This document shows positions 27,496-35,658 of a DNA stretch of 42,400 nucleotides, piece after piece. The number at the start of each line of letters is the position of its first letter. Position 1 is the first letter of the stretch. The translations under genes and the position numbers were made by a program. The notes beneath the pieces were generated by a model. The model saw nothing but the letters and a program-made list of their open reading frames with translations, did no database searches and was not told where the DNA came from. Where the stretch lies: positions 1-42,400 of the forward strand of contig JAUSMB010000085.1 in NCBI GenBank assembly GCA_030645365.1. Direction: 5' to 3'. Source of the DNA: Rugosibacter sp. (GTDB lineage Bacteria; Pseudomonadota; Gammaproteobacteria; Burkholderiales; Rhodocyclaceae).

Positions 27496-27957
27496 ATGAG
27501 CGATCAACAAGCTGTTTTTACCATCGAAAAAATTTATGTGCGCGACTTTTCTGTCGAGGTACCCCATGCACCGCAGATTTATCTGGAGCGTGAAGCGCCC
27601 GGGATTTCTGTACAGATTCAAACTGTCGCCACGGACGTTAGCGAGGGCGTATTTGAAGTCGTGGTAACGGTTACTGTGACAGCCAAAAAAGAAGACAAGG
27701 TTTTCTTTTTGGTTGAAGCTGCCCAAGCGGGCATTTTTCAAATTAAAAATGTGCCGCACGAAGAGATGGAGCCAGTGCTAGCTATTGGCTGCCCCAACAT
27801 CTTGTTCCCGTATGTGCGCGAGACCATTTCGGATGCCGTCAATCGTGCGGGATTTCCGCCTGTGATTCTTGCTCCGGTAAATTTCGAAGCAATGTATCAG
27901 CAACGTGCTGCCGAACAAGCCGCTGCCACCAATGCTGCACCCGCTTCCCTGCAATAG
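27496..27957 (+). CDS. secB: Export chaperone SecB
   Basis: This 153-residue cytosolic chaperone holds preproteins unfolded and delivers them to SecA. Family stretches are FTIEKIYVRDFSVEVPHAP, FFLVEAAQAGIFQI, and LAIGCPNILFPYVRETISD followed by RAGFPPVILAPVNFEAMY. The C-terminal tail (QQRAAEQAAATNAAPASLQ) is alanine-rich. It stands between grxC and the SH3b gene in the conserved run leading to gpsA. Confidence 0.97.
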   Translation: MSDQQAVFTIEKIYVRDFSVEVPHAPQIYLEREAPGISVQIQTVATDVSEGVFEVVVTVTVTAKKEDKVFFLVEAAQAGIFQIKNVPHEEMEPVLAIGCPNILFPYVRETISDAVNRAGFPPVILAPVNFEAMYQQRAAEQAAATNAAPASLQ

Positions 27958-27963
27958 TCGGCG

Positions 27964-28431
27964 ATGGTGATACGCCGCAAAGACACATGGCGCAAGGCGG
28001 TAGCGCTTGCCGGCACCCTGTTTTGCGTCCTCGTCATGCCGCCGGCGTTTGCACTGGATTTTCTTTCCGTCGCAGCGCCAGCGGTGCTATTTGATGCGCC
28101 GTCAAACAAGTCCAAGCCCTTGTTTATCATTAATCCCGGCACACCGGTAGAGCGCGTTATCAGCCTGGAAGGCTGGGTCAAAGTGCGCGACAATAAAGGC
28201 GATCTTGCCTGGATAGAAAAAAAATATCTCAGCGAAACCCGCCAAGTCATGGTGATTGCAGATCGTGCGCAAATTCGTGCTGCGGCTGACGATAAAGCCA
28301 CCCTCGTGTTTGAAGCCGAGCGCGATGTTGTTCTCACCCTGCTCGAAGCGTTGCCCGGTGGATGGGCCAAGGTAAAACACCGCGATGGACAACAGGGCTT
28401 TATCAAGTCGGTACAGGTGTGGGGCTTGTGA
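27964..28431 (+). CDS. SH3b-domain periplasmic protein
   Basis: This 155-residue protein has a signal peptide (AVALAGTLFCVLVMPPAFALD) and two bacterial SH3-like repeats. The first runs from FDAPSNKSKPLFIINPGTP to GDLAWIEKKYL, the second from IRAAADDKATLVFEAERD to GQQGFIKSVQVWGL. Such domains often bind cell-wall peptides, but the ligand is unknown. It starts six bases after secB with a weak ribosome-binding site and is inserted between secB and gpsA, which are direct neighbours in E. coli. Confidence 0.85.
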   Translation: MVIRRKDTWRKAVALAGTLFCVLVMPPAFALDFLSVAAPAVLFDAPSNKSKPLFIINPGTPVERVISLEGWVKVRDNKGDLAWIEKKYLSETRQVMVIADRAQIRAAADDKATLVFEAERDVVLTLLEALPGGWAKVKHRDGQQGFIKSVQVWGL

Positions 28432-28487
28432 TGAAATGTGTCATCGAGTCGGTCCACCACGCAACGTACTAGAGTCGAGCACACTGC

Positions 28488-29513
28488 ATGAAAATAGCCA
28501 TTTTAGGCGCCGGCGCATGGGGTACCGCGTTAGCCATTGCTCTCGCGCCGCGCCATCATGTTTGGCTGTGGGCGCGCGATGCAGCACAAGTCGCGTTGAT
28601 GAACACACAGCGTGAAAACCCGCGTTACCTGGCTGACTGTCCGTTTCCCGAAGCATTGCAAGTCACAGGTGATTTCAACACCGCCGTTGCCTCCGCCGAC
28701 CTATTGATTCTTGCTGCACCACTCGCTGGTTTGCGGCCATTGCTTGAACAACTGCGGCAACTGGGCACTTTAGCAACACCTGCCCCGCGACGTTTTTTGT
28801 GGGTCTGCAAAGGGCTGGAAGCCATGACCGGCAAGCTGCCACATCAAGTGGTAACAGACGTCTTGAATCCTGCGACCAGCGCTGCCGATACACCCCCAAC
28901 ATTCATCTGGGGCGCACTCACAGGCCCCAGCTTTGCTTTTGAAGTGGCCCGAGGCTTACCCACAGCATTAACCTTGGCCTCGACCGATATGACTTTTGCC
29001 ACAGACATCGCACATGTGCTGCATGGCGGCAATCTGCGTATTTATGCCAATGACGACCTGACCGGTGCTGAAGTCGGCGGGGCAGTTAAGAATGTCATGG
29101 CCATTGCCGCAGGCGTGAGCGATGGCCTGAACTTGGGACACAATGCCCGCGCCGCGCTGCTAACGCGTGGCCTGGTGGAAATCACCCGTTTTGGTGTCGC
29201 GCTCGGTGCTCGGCGCGAAACCTTCACCGGGCTCACCGGCCTGGGCGATCTGATTCTTACCTGCACGGGCGATTTATCACGCAATCGGCGCGTGGGTTTA
29301 TTGCTCGCCGAAGGCCAAAACCTCGCTACCATACAAAACACCTTAGGCCACGTGGCCGAAGGCGTTTTCACTGCCCGTGAAGTCGCGCAACGTGCCGCAG
29401 CCATGGGCATCGACATGCCCATCACCACTGCGGTGGCGGGGCTACTGGATGGCCGCATTAGCCCCCGTGAGACCGTGCATCAGCTCATGGCGCGTGACGC
29501 ACGCACCGAATAA
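28488..29513 (+). CDS. gpsA: Glycerol-3-phosphate dehydrogenase (NAD(P)+) GpsA
   Basis: This 341-residue enzyme makes sn-glycerol 3-phosphate from dihydroxyacetone phosphate for phospholipid synthesis. The nucleotide-binding motif is ILGAGAWGTALAIAL at the N-terminus, followed by VCKGLEAMTGKLPHQVV, LTGPSFAFEVARGLPTAL, and the active-site region GGAVKNVMAIAAGVSDGL with the conserved lysine. Length is typical (339 in E. coli). It ends the yibN-grxC-secB run, and faces trmL convergently with a 55-base gap. Confidence 0.97.
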   Translation: MKIAILGAGAWGTALAIALAPRHHVWLWARDAAQVALMNTQRENPRYLADCPFPEALQVTGDFNTAVASADLLILAAPLAGLRPLLEQLRQLGTLATPAPRRFLWVCKGLEAMTGKLPHQVVTDVLNPATSAADTPPTFIWGALTGPSFAFEVARGLPTALTLASTDMTFATDIAHVLHGGNLRIYANDDLTGAEVGGAVKNVMAIAAGVSDGLNLGHNARAALLTRGLVEITRFGVALGARRETFTGLTGLGDLILTCTGDLSRNRRVGLLLAEGQNLATIQNTLGHVAEGVFTAREVAQRAAAMGIDMPITTAVAGLLDGRISPRETVHQLMARDARTE

Positions 29514-29568
29514 ATAAGCATTCCAGCCAGCGTTGAATTGCCAAGCAGGCAGTTCAGCAAGGGGCCAA

Positions 29569-30072
29569 TTACGATCCGCCCGCAAACCCGTTTTGGCGCC
29601 AGGCCTCATACACCACAATGGCCACGGTATTCGATAAATTCAAACAGCGATTGCTAGGCATCATTGGCAACCGCAGACGGTTCTCCGGGGCAATATCAGC
29701 CAGCACATTGGCAGGCAATCCACTCGACTCTGAGCCAAAGACAAATGCATCATTCGGTGAAAAGTCGGGGCTGGTGTCCTTGCTGACGCCACTACCGGCA
29801 TAGGAGCGCGTTCCCTTGATGGTCAAAGCAAACAGCCGCCCCGCACCTTCTGCCTTGAGCATCTCGTGACAAGCCGCCCAATCGGCATGCACGCTAACAA
29901 TGGCCAGGTCGAGATAATCCATTCCGGCGCGACGCAACTGCGCTGCAGAAAGATCAAAACCGAGCGGCTCCACCAAATGCAAACGCGCCCCGGCATTAGC
30001 ACACAGACGAATGACATTGCCTGTATTGGGTGGTATTTCAGGGGCTACTAAAATCACATGGAACAATGGCAT
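29569..30072 (-). CDS. trmL: tRNA (cytidine/uridine-2'-O)-methyltransferase TrmL
   Basis: This 167-residue SPOUT-class enzyme methylates the wobble ribose of certain leucine tRNAs. The family start HVILVAPEIPPNTGNVIRL is followed by AFVFGSESSGLP and the knotted SAM-site segment RLPMMPSNRCLNLSNTVAIV. The ATG at 30072 is used because GGAG lies just before it; a TTG three codons upstream lies inside that site. It is divergent from the msh locus with a 95-base gap. Confidence 0.95.
   Translation of the reverse strand: MPLFHVILVAPEIPPNTGNVIRLCANAGARLHLVEPLGFDLSAAQLRRAGMDYLDLAIVSVHADWAACHEMLKAEGAGRLFALTIKGTRSYAGSGVSKDTSPDFSPNDAFVFGSESSGLPANVLADIAPENRLRLPMMPSNRCLNLSNTVAIVVYEAWRQNGFAGGS
29760..29783 (-). 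repeat. Weak dispersed-motif match (inside trmL)
   Basis: On the plus strand it reads AAAAGTCGGGGCTGGTG, matching 16 of 17 bases of the reversed motif, but the left half then diverges. It is sense to trmL (DTSPDFS). Confidence 0.35.
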
Positions 30073-30167
30073 ACTCTCCAAAAAATACAGTATTTTCCTA
30101 AATAATCAGATGATTGGCAAAAAGACTTCGTGTAATATCACCAAATAAACCCTTTGGAGACCATTTA

Positions 30168-31874
30168 ATGGCCCGCCCAGAAAAGATTCGTTTGGGTGAT
30201 TTGCTTGTACAGCAGGGTCTTATCACTGCCGAACAATTAAAGCACGCGCTCGATGAACAAAAACGTACCGGACGCAAATTAGGGCGTGTCTTGGTAGAAA
30301 GCAACTACGTCACGGAAGAAGGCATTTCCACTGCCCTGGCGCGTCAATTGGGTGCAGACTTCATTGATCTACGCCAATTCAATCCTAAACCAGAACACAT
30401 TAACCTGTTACCGGAAAGCCAAGCGCGGCGCTTGCGTGCGCTGGTATTGAGCGAACGTGCCGATATGTTGCTGGTTGGCATGGCTGATCCGACCGATCTG
30501 GCTGCTTTTGATGATTTGGCACGATTACTCAAGCGTGACATTGACTTGGCAGTCGTCACAGAAAGCCAGTTGATGGGCACCATTGATCGTGCCTATACCC
30601 GCACCGAAGAAATTTTCGGCCTGGCCAAAGAACTCACGGCGGACTTATCCGATATGCCGGCCGAGTTTGGCAACCTGCTCGGTCTCACCGCAGGCGCTGA
30701 AGATGCGCCTGTCGTCAAGCTACTCAATACCGTGTTTGAAGAAGCGCTGAAACTGCGCGCCTCCGACATTCATATCGAACCACAAGAATCTTCGCTCATC
30801 ATTCGTTTCCGCATTGATGGTGTATTGCGCATCCAGACAGAAGCCGATGCCAAAATTTCTACCGCACTCGTCCTGCGTCTCAAATTGATGTCCGGTCTGG
30901 ATATTTCTGAAAAACGCTTGCCGCAAGATGGCCGATTCAATATCAAGCTGCGCAATGAAGCAATTGATATCCGCATCTCGACCATGCCAACCCAGCATGG
31001 CGAATCGGTTGTAATGCGTTTGCTCGCGCAGAACACAGGCTTGCTGCATTTAGATCGCTTGCACATGCCACCGCATATTCTCGAACGCTTCCGCCATGCG
31101 ATCGATCGGCCCTCCGGCATTGTGCTGGTCACCGGCCCCACCGGTTCAGGAAAAACCACCACGCTGTATGCCGCACTCACTGCCCTGAACACACCGGAAA
31201 AGAAAATCATCACGGTAGAAGACCCGGTTGAATATCGGCTGCCGGGAATCAACCAGGTGCAGGTACATGAAAAAATCGATCTGACCTTTAGCCGTGTATT
31301 GCGCTCAGCCTTGCGCCAAGATCCGGACATCGTCTTGATCGGCGAAATGCGCGATCAGGATACGGCAGAAATCGGCATGCGTGCTTCCATGACCGGCCAT
31401 TTGGTACTCTCGACTTTGCATACCAATGATGCCTTATCGACGCCTATCCGCCTGTTGGACATGGGTGTGCCGCGTTATATGGTGGCTCTCTCCGTGCAAA
31501 TCGTGCTCGCGCAACGTCTGGTGCGACTGGTCTGTACAAACTGTACCGTGCCTCATCCCTTGTTGCCACACGAGCATTTATGGCTCAAAAGCGAGTTGGG
31601 AGATCACGTGGATGACCACCGTTATGCGCATGGTCAAGGATGCAGTCATTGCGCCAACACTGGTTATCAAGGTCGTCAGGCGGTATACGAAATGCTGGAA
31701 ATGACCAACACGATGGTAGAAGCAGTCAACCGTGGAGACCCCAATGAATTCATGGCCTTAGGCCGCCAGCAAATGGTAGGAAAAACCTTGCGCCATGATG
31801 CGGTACGCTTGGTGCTGGATGGCAAAACCACAGTGGATGAAGCCATGCGAATTAGTACGCAACTCGATGAATAG
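30168..31874 (+). CDS. mshE: MSHA pilus assembly ATPase MshE (GspE/PilB family)
   Basis: This 568-residue hexameric ATPase should drive pilus extension. The N-terminus carries an MshEN-type domain: RLGDLLVQQGLITAEQL (about 8-24), then GRKLGRVLVESNYVTEEGI, the pattern that binds c-di-GMP in Vibrio MshE. The ATPase domain has Walker A GPTGSGKTTT (about 323), an Asp box around EDPVEYRLPGINQVQV, Walker B DIVLIGEMRDQDTAE and the four-cysteine zinc motif CTNC...CSHC (about 455-495). The ATG at 30168 follows GGAGA; the longer frame to 30114 would run through the promoter region. First gene of the locus, eight bases before mshG. Confidence 0.95.
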   Translation: MARPEKIRLGDLLVQQGLITAEQLKHALDEQKRTGRKLGRVLVESNYVTEEGISTALARQLGADFIDLRQFNPKPEHINLLPESQARRLRALVLSERADMLLVGMADPTDLAAFDDLARLLKRDIDLAVVTESQLMGTIDRAYTRTEEIFGLAKELTADLSDMPAEFGNLLGLTAGAEDAPVVKLLNTVFEEALKLRASDIHIEPQESSLIIRFRIDGVLRIQTEADAKISTALVLRLKLMSGLDISEKRLPQDGRFNIKLRNEAIDIRISTMPTQHGESVVMRLLAQNTGLLHLDRLHMPPHILERFRHAIDRPSGIVLVTGPTGSGKTTTLYAALTALNTPEKKIITVEDPVEYRLPGINQVQVHEKIDLTFSRVLRSALRQDPDIVLIGEMRDQDTAEIGMRASMTGHLVLSTLHTNDALSTPIRLLDMGVPRYMVALSVQIVLAQRLVRLVCTNCTVPHPLLPHEHLWLKSELGDHVDDHRYAHGQGCSHCANTGYQGRQAVYEMLEMTNTMVEAVNRGDPNEFMALGRQQMVGKTLRHDAVRLVLDGKTTVDEAMRISTQLDE

Positions 31875-31882
31875 GAAACTCT

Positions 31883-33130
31883 ATGCCTGATTTCAGCTGG
31901 CGCGGCCGCAATGGTGCAGGGGATATAGTCAAAGGCGTGATGGAAGGCGCAGCCGCCAATGCGGTTGCCGATAGCTTGCTGGGCATGCGCATCACACCGA
32001 TCGAGATCAAACCACAGGGCACGAACTCGTCCACCGCAAGCAAACAAGGCGGCGTGTCCGCAACGCCGAGTTTTCAGTTCTTCAAAGAGAAAGTCAGTCC
32101 CATTGACGTGCTGCTCTTTTCACGCCAGCTACACACCCTGCTGCGTGCAGGGGTGCCAATCATGCGGGCTTTGGCTGGATTGCAAGAATCGAACAACAAT
32201 CCGGCCATGAAAACCGTACTCGGTGATGTGCGTGAAGGCCTGGACTCGGGACGCGATCTATCGCTCTCGCTCGCACGGCATCCTGAGGTGTTTTCACGAT
32301 TTTATATATCCATGGTGCGCGTCGGCGAGATGACCGGGCGACTGGAAGAAGTATTCATCCGCCTGTTTGAGCATCTTGATTTTGAGCGCTTCATGAAAGA
32401 ACAGGTGAAGGCCGCTTTGCGTTACCCCTCGTTTGTTATAGCCGCCATGGCCGTCGCCATGCTGGTAATCAATATTTTTGTTATCCCGGCCTTTGCCAAA
32501 ACCTTCAAAGGCTTGAACGCAGAATTACCGCTGATGACACGTGTGCTGATCGGATTTTCGGAATTCATGGTGAGCTCTTGGCCGTTCTTGATTGCTGGCG
32601 TAGCTTTAGTAGTGCTCGCCTTTAATGCCTGGCGTAAAACTGACCAGGGTCGCTACGACTGGGATCGTCTCAAGATGAAAATTCCGGTGGCCGGAAAAAT
32701 TATCCAAAAAGGCACGCTCGCCCGCTTCGCCCGCGCCTTTGCCTTATCGTCACGCAGCGGAGTACCCATCATTCAGGCACTGAGCAATGTGGCAGAAACT
32801 GTCGATAACGCTTTCATTGCCGCCAAAATCGAAAAGATGCGTGAAGGCATTGAGCGTGGCGAAAGTGTACTGCGCACAACCATTTCCGCTGGTGTATTTA
32901 CCCCCGTGGTAATTCAAATGATTGCCGTTGGCGAAGAATCCGGCGCGCTGGACGACATGATGCAAGAAGTCGCCGACATGTACCAAAGCGAAGTAGAGTA
33001 CGAACTCAAAACGCTTTCGCAACAAATCGAGCCTATCCTGATCGTCGCACTCGGCGCAATGGTGCTGATACTCGCCTTGGGTATTTTCCTGCCGATTTGG
33101 GATTTGGGCAGCACGATGATCAAGCACTGA
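31883..33130 (+). CDS. mshG: MSHA pilus inner-membrane platform protein MshG (GspF/PilC family)
   Basis: This 415-residue protein is the polytopic platform onto which MshE docks. Two GspF domains are visible, each opening like LLFSRQLHTLLRAGVPIMRAL and ARFARAFALSSRSGVPIIQAL, with hydrophobic segments VIAAMAVAMLVINIFVIPAF and LIVALGAMVLILALGIFLPI. The N-terminal linker includes a degenerate copy of the dispersed motif (GVSATPSFQF). AGGAA lies five bases before the ATG. Confidence 0.94.
   Translation: MPDFSWRGRNGAGDIVKGVMEGAAANAVADSLLGMRITPIEIKPQGTNSSTASKQGGVSATPSFQFFKEKVSPIDVLLFSRQLHTLLRAGVPIMRALAGLQESNNNPAMKTVLGDVREGLDSGRDLSLSLARHPEVFSRFYISMVRVGEMTGRLEEVFIRLFEHLDFERFMKEQVKAALRYPSFVIAAMAVAMLVINIFVIPAFAKTFKGLNAELPLMTRVLIGFSEFMVSSWPFLIAGVALVVLAFNAWRKTDQGRYDWDRLKMKIPVAGKIIQKGTLARFARAFALSSRSGVPIIQALSNVAETVDNAFIAAKIEKMREGIERGESVLRTTISAGVFTPVVIQMIAVGEESGALDDMMQEVADMYQSEVEYELKTLSQQIEPILIVALGAMVLILALGIFLPIWDLGSTMIKH
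32051..32074 (+). repeat. Degenerate dispersed-motif copy (inside mshG)
   Basis: It reads GGCGTGTCCG followed by CAACGCCGAGTTTT, 18 of 24 consensus bases. It is sense to mshG in the same frame as copies 7 and 11 (GVSATPSF), in the N-terminal linker. Confidence 0.4.
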
Positions 33131-33134
33131 GCGC

Positions 33135-33704
33135 ATGCGCCAATTGTCCAGCGATCAACATTTGCGACCGTATCCGGTCAAAGCGACCCGTTCGTGCGGA
33201 TTCACTTCGCTGGAATTTGCTGTCGTTTTGGTGATTATCAGCGTTGCGGCCTATTTTCTTTTTGAAGGATTGCTATCGACCCAGGCAGAAGCCGAAAGAC
33301 GAGGATTTGAAGATAACGTTGCTGCTCTTGAGCGCGCTCTCAGTTATGAGCTCATGAGCCGGGGAACCCGTGGAGAGACCACGGATAACACGCTGTTAAA
33401 ACGTGAAAATCCCTTTCAATGGTTATCTCCCAAGCCCCCGGGTTATGCAGGTGCTTACCCTGCTCAAGCGGCGCTGACGCCAAGCGGATGGTATTGGGAT
33501 AGCCGCCACGCAGAAGTTGTTTATCTGCCTAAAATGGCGAATCGCATTCAGTTAAAGTCTTTAGCCCATAACAGGCTTGCTGACAAAAACGCAAGCACGC
33601 CGAAAAAAATTCCGGAAATTCGCCTGCGTATCGTGTTAACAGGCAGTGGTCACGCACGCTTGGAGCCCGTTCACCCGTTTCAATGGCAAACCAACTCACC
33701 ATGA
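33135..33704 (+). CDS. Type IV pseudopilin-like protein of the MSHA locus
   Basis: This 189-residue protein has an unusually long leader (22 residues) ending in RSCG, then FTSLEFAVVLVIISVAAYFLF. Glycine at -1 (Gly22) and glutamate at +5 (Glu27) are conserved, but the usual FTLIE is FTSLE. The mature part has a long helix (EAERRGFEDNVAALERALSYELMS) and a globular C-terminus. It probably corresponds to an MshB-like minor pilin and primes the fibre. It starts four bases after mshG and is about 190 bases upstream of mshA. Confidence 0.75.
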   Translation: MRQLSSDQHLRPYPVKATRSCGFTSLEFAVVLVIISVAAYFLFEGLLSTQAEAERRGFEDNVAALERALSYELMSRGTRGETTDNTLLKRENPFQWLSPKPPGYAGAYPAQAALTPSGWYWDSRHAEVVYLPKMANRIQLKSLAHNRLADKNASTPKKIPEIRLRIVLTGSGHARLEPVHPFQWQTNSP

Positions 33705-33726
33705 CAGGCTCGTTGAACGACATTTG

Positions 33727-33741
33727 TGGCTTGCTGATTGC
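33727..33741 (+). promoter_or_regulatory. Candidate sigma-54 promoter for mshA
   Basis: TGGCTTGCTGATTGC has the GG-N10-GC spacing of -24/-12 promoters and lies about 150 bases upstream of mshA, in the 190-base gap after the pseudopilin gene. The -24 box is TGGC but AC is replaced by TT. A rival is a sigma-70 -10 TACAAT at 33818-33823 without a good -35. Confidence 0.3.
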
Positions 33742-33894
33742 CTGGCTTTGTTCGAGCCTTAAAGTAAAAGACTTTTCTTGCTGTTTTATTTTCAGACCAA
33801 GCAAGGTTATTCCGTTCTACAATTTGCAGTTGTTGTAATGAGCATTCGCAAGCGATCAATAAACTATTGTGCTTAAAACTGAGGAGTAGTGATA

Positions 33895-34467
33895 ATGCGT
33901 AAAAATCAAAAGGGCTTTACCTTAATTGAACTGGTAGTGGTCATCACTATCCTGGGCATCCTGGCCGCCGTGGCTCTGCCGCGCTTTACCAATCTGCAGC
34001 GCGATGCACGCATCGCCAAGCTCAATGCGATGCGTGGCGCCGTGGGCGCAGCAGCAGCTTTGGTGCATGGTACGGCTTTGGCGCGAGGTGGTGTGGCTGA
34101 TGCGGTGGCTTGTCCGGTCGCACTCGGGTTCGGCCCGGCGATTGCGAATAACACGACTAACCTGTGCACCGAATCGGGGCGCGTGCAAATTCTGAATCTT
34201 TATCCTACCGCAAACTTACCGGGTATCGTTGATGCAGCAGGGTTAAGCTCTGCATTTCCGGCCACCGTCGCCACACTTGCTGCAGAGCAAATAACGACCG
34301 TAGGTGGCGGGGCTGGCGCAGGCGCAGTGCTCACTATCCGTGTGACGGGCGGCACCAACCCGGCAACATGTTTCTTTACCTACACCGCGCCAGCCGTTGC
34401 AGGTGGTGCCGCCCTCATTGGTGCAACAACACCGCCCTCAGCAACCGGGAATACAACGGGCTGTTAA
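33895..34467 (+). CDS. mshA: MSHA-type major pilin MshA
   Basis: This 190-residue prepilin has a short basic leader MRKNQKG cut before FTLIELVVVITILGILAAVALPRF, the classic type IV prepilin N-terminus with Glu+5. The globular part is alanine/glycine/threonine-rich and contains cysteine pairs (ACPVALG, NLCTESG, and CFFTY with a C-terminal GC), as pilins use for a disulfide loop. GAGGAG lies eight bases before the ATG at 33895, the strongest ribosome-binding site in the locus. Expression is probably set separately: a strong terminator follows directly. Confidence 0.92.
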   Translation: MRKNQKGFTLIELVVVITILGILAAVALPRFTNLQRDARIAKLNAMRGAVGAAAALVHGTALARGGVADAVACPVALGFGPAIANNTTNLCTESGRVQILNLYPTANLPGIVDAAGLSSAFPATVATLAAEQITTVGGGAGAGAVLTIRVTGGTNPATCFFTYTAPAVAGGAALIGATTPPSATGNTTGC

Positions 34468-34499
34468 ATCACGAGTTAATCACCATTGCTGTATTTTCC

Positions 34500-34539
34500 A
34501 AAAACAGGGCCAGGCACATTTCTTCTGGCCCTGTTTTTT
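34500..34539 (+). terminator. Strong intrinsic terminator after mshA
   Basis: AAAACAGGGCCAG and CTGGCCCTGTTTT are perfect 13-base arms around an 11-base loop, followed by two further T and a T-rich stretch. It lies 33 bases after the mshA stop and separates the mshE-G-pseudopilin-A block from mshI onward. Confidence 0.93.
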
Positions 34540-34578
34540 GGTTTTGGTGAATACCTGCTTTGCCATCCGCTCCGTTTT

Positions 34579-34602
34579 ACCGTATCACCAGCGCCGACTT
34601 TT
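34579..34602 (+). repeat. Dispersed motif copy 10 (intergenic)
   Basis: It reads ACCGTATCAC followed by the exact core CAGCGCCGACTTTT. It lies between the mshA terminator and mshI, not overlapping any gene. Confidence 0.8.
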
Positions 34603-34676
34603 TGATTCGCTTTCAACCCGCTGCACAATGTGTCTAATCTGACCAATTGGACAAGCTTTAGGGCTGACTTTTCCAG

Positions 34677-34703
34677 TTGAATCAGCGCGTAACTCAGTAT
34701 AGT
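34677..34703 (+). promoter_or_regulatory. Candidate sigma-70 promoter for mshI block
   Basis: TTGAAT (34677-34682) and TATAGT (34698-34703) are separated by 15 bases, shorter than the ideal 17, and lie about 25 bases before the mshI start. A new promoter is expected here because a strong terminator precedes the block. Confidence 0.4.
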
Positions 34704-34728
34704 GGTGTGAATTAGCCTTCTTAGCCTT

Positions 34729-35658
34729 ATGCTCCCTTTTCTCAAAATATCACACGAACCTGGCTGGCTAGCGATAGGACAAAGTCCACGCCGCTTTGAT
34801 TTCGTGCACATTCTTCGCACGACAGGCCGCCTGCCACAAGTGCTGCTAGCTGAATCCATCGAGCGCGGCGCGGACGATGCCACGACTTTGACTGCCCTCA
34901 AAAAACCTTTACGGCTAAATCACTATCACCTCACCGCGTTGCTTCCCGCTGGCCAGTATCAAGTGGTTTTGACTGACGCCATCGACGGACCGCTTGACGA
35001 AGCACGTGAAATCGTTCGCTGGAAAATCAAAGACCAAGTGGACTTTCCCGTAGATACTGCCGCAATTGATCTTTTGCCAATCCCCCCGCTCGGCCGCTCA
35101 CCGCAAGTCTATGCACTGCTGGCAGCTGAAACGGTGATGGCACCGTTCATACAATCCTTCCAGTCAGCCAAACTCGAACTCACCGCGATTGACTTACCAG
35201 AGCTCGCTCAACGCAACCTGTCCTCTTTGCTCGAAGAAGATGATCGCGGCTTGGCCATGCTCATTTTTGATGAGTCCGAAGGGCTGCTGACTTTTACTTT
35301 TGGTGGAGATCTCCTCGTAGCGCGGCATATTGAAATTTCGGCAGAACAATTGCTATCGGCTAGCCAAGAGCGGCGAGAGCAGCTCTTTGAGCGCATCACG
35401 CTGGATATACAACGCTCACTGGATAATTTTGACCGTAGCTATAGCATGGTGCCGCTCTCTGGTCTTGTCGTAGGGACTATTCCCGGAGTTACCGGATATA
35501 TGGATTACCTGCGCAACAATCTATCGCTCCCGGTGACCACTTTAAATCTGACCGATATCGTTGACCTCAGTGCCGTACCGGCGCTACTTGATCCACAGCG
35601 CCAATTCCAATGCCTGCGCGCCTTGGGTGCTGCCCTGCGTGAGGAACCTGCACCTTGA
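34729..35658 (+). CDS. mshI: MSHA biogenesis protein MshI (PilM-like)
   Basis: This 309-residue protein resembles MshI and the actin-fold PilM/GspL-type cytoplasmic component that couples the ATPase to the alignment complex. Recognisable stretches are WLAIGQSPRRFDFVHILR, REIVRWKIKDQVDFP (the conserved pilus-assembly W-K-I/L-D-P-like region) and the C-terminal GLVVGTIPGVTGYMDYLRNNL. The identification rests on this resemblance plus position before PilN/O/P-like genes. Its TGA overlaps the TTG start of the next gene. Confidence 0.8.
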   Translation: MLPFLKISHEPGWLAIGQSPRRFDFVHILRTTGRLPQVLLAESIERGADDATTLTALKKPLRLNHYHLTALLPAGQYQVVLTDAIDGPLDEAREIVRWKIKDQVDFPVDTAAIDLLPIPPLGRSPQVYALLAAETVMAPFIQSFQSAKLELTAIDLPELAQRNLSSLLEEDDRGLAMLIFDESEGLLTFTFGGDLLVARHIEISAEQLLSASQERREQLFERITLDIQRSLDNFDRSYSMVPLSGLVVGTIPGVTGYMDYLRNNLSLPVTTLNLTDIVDLSAVPALLDPQRQFQCLRALGAALREEPAP

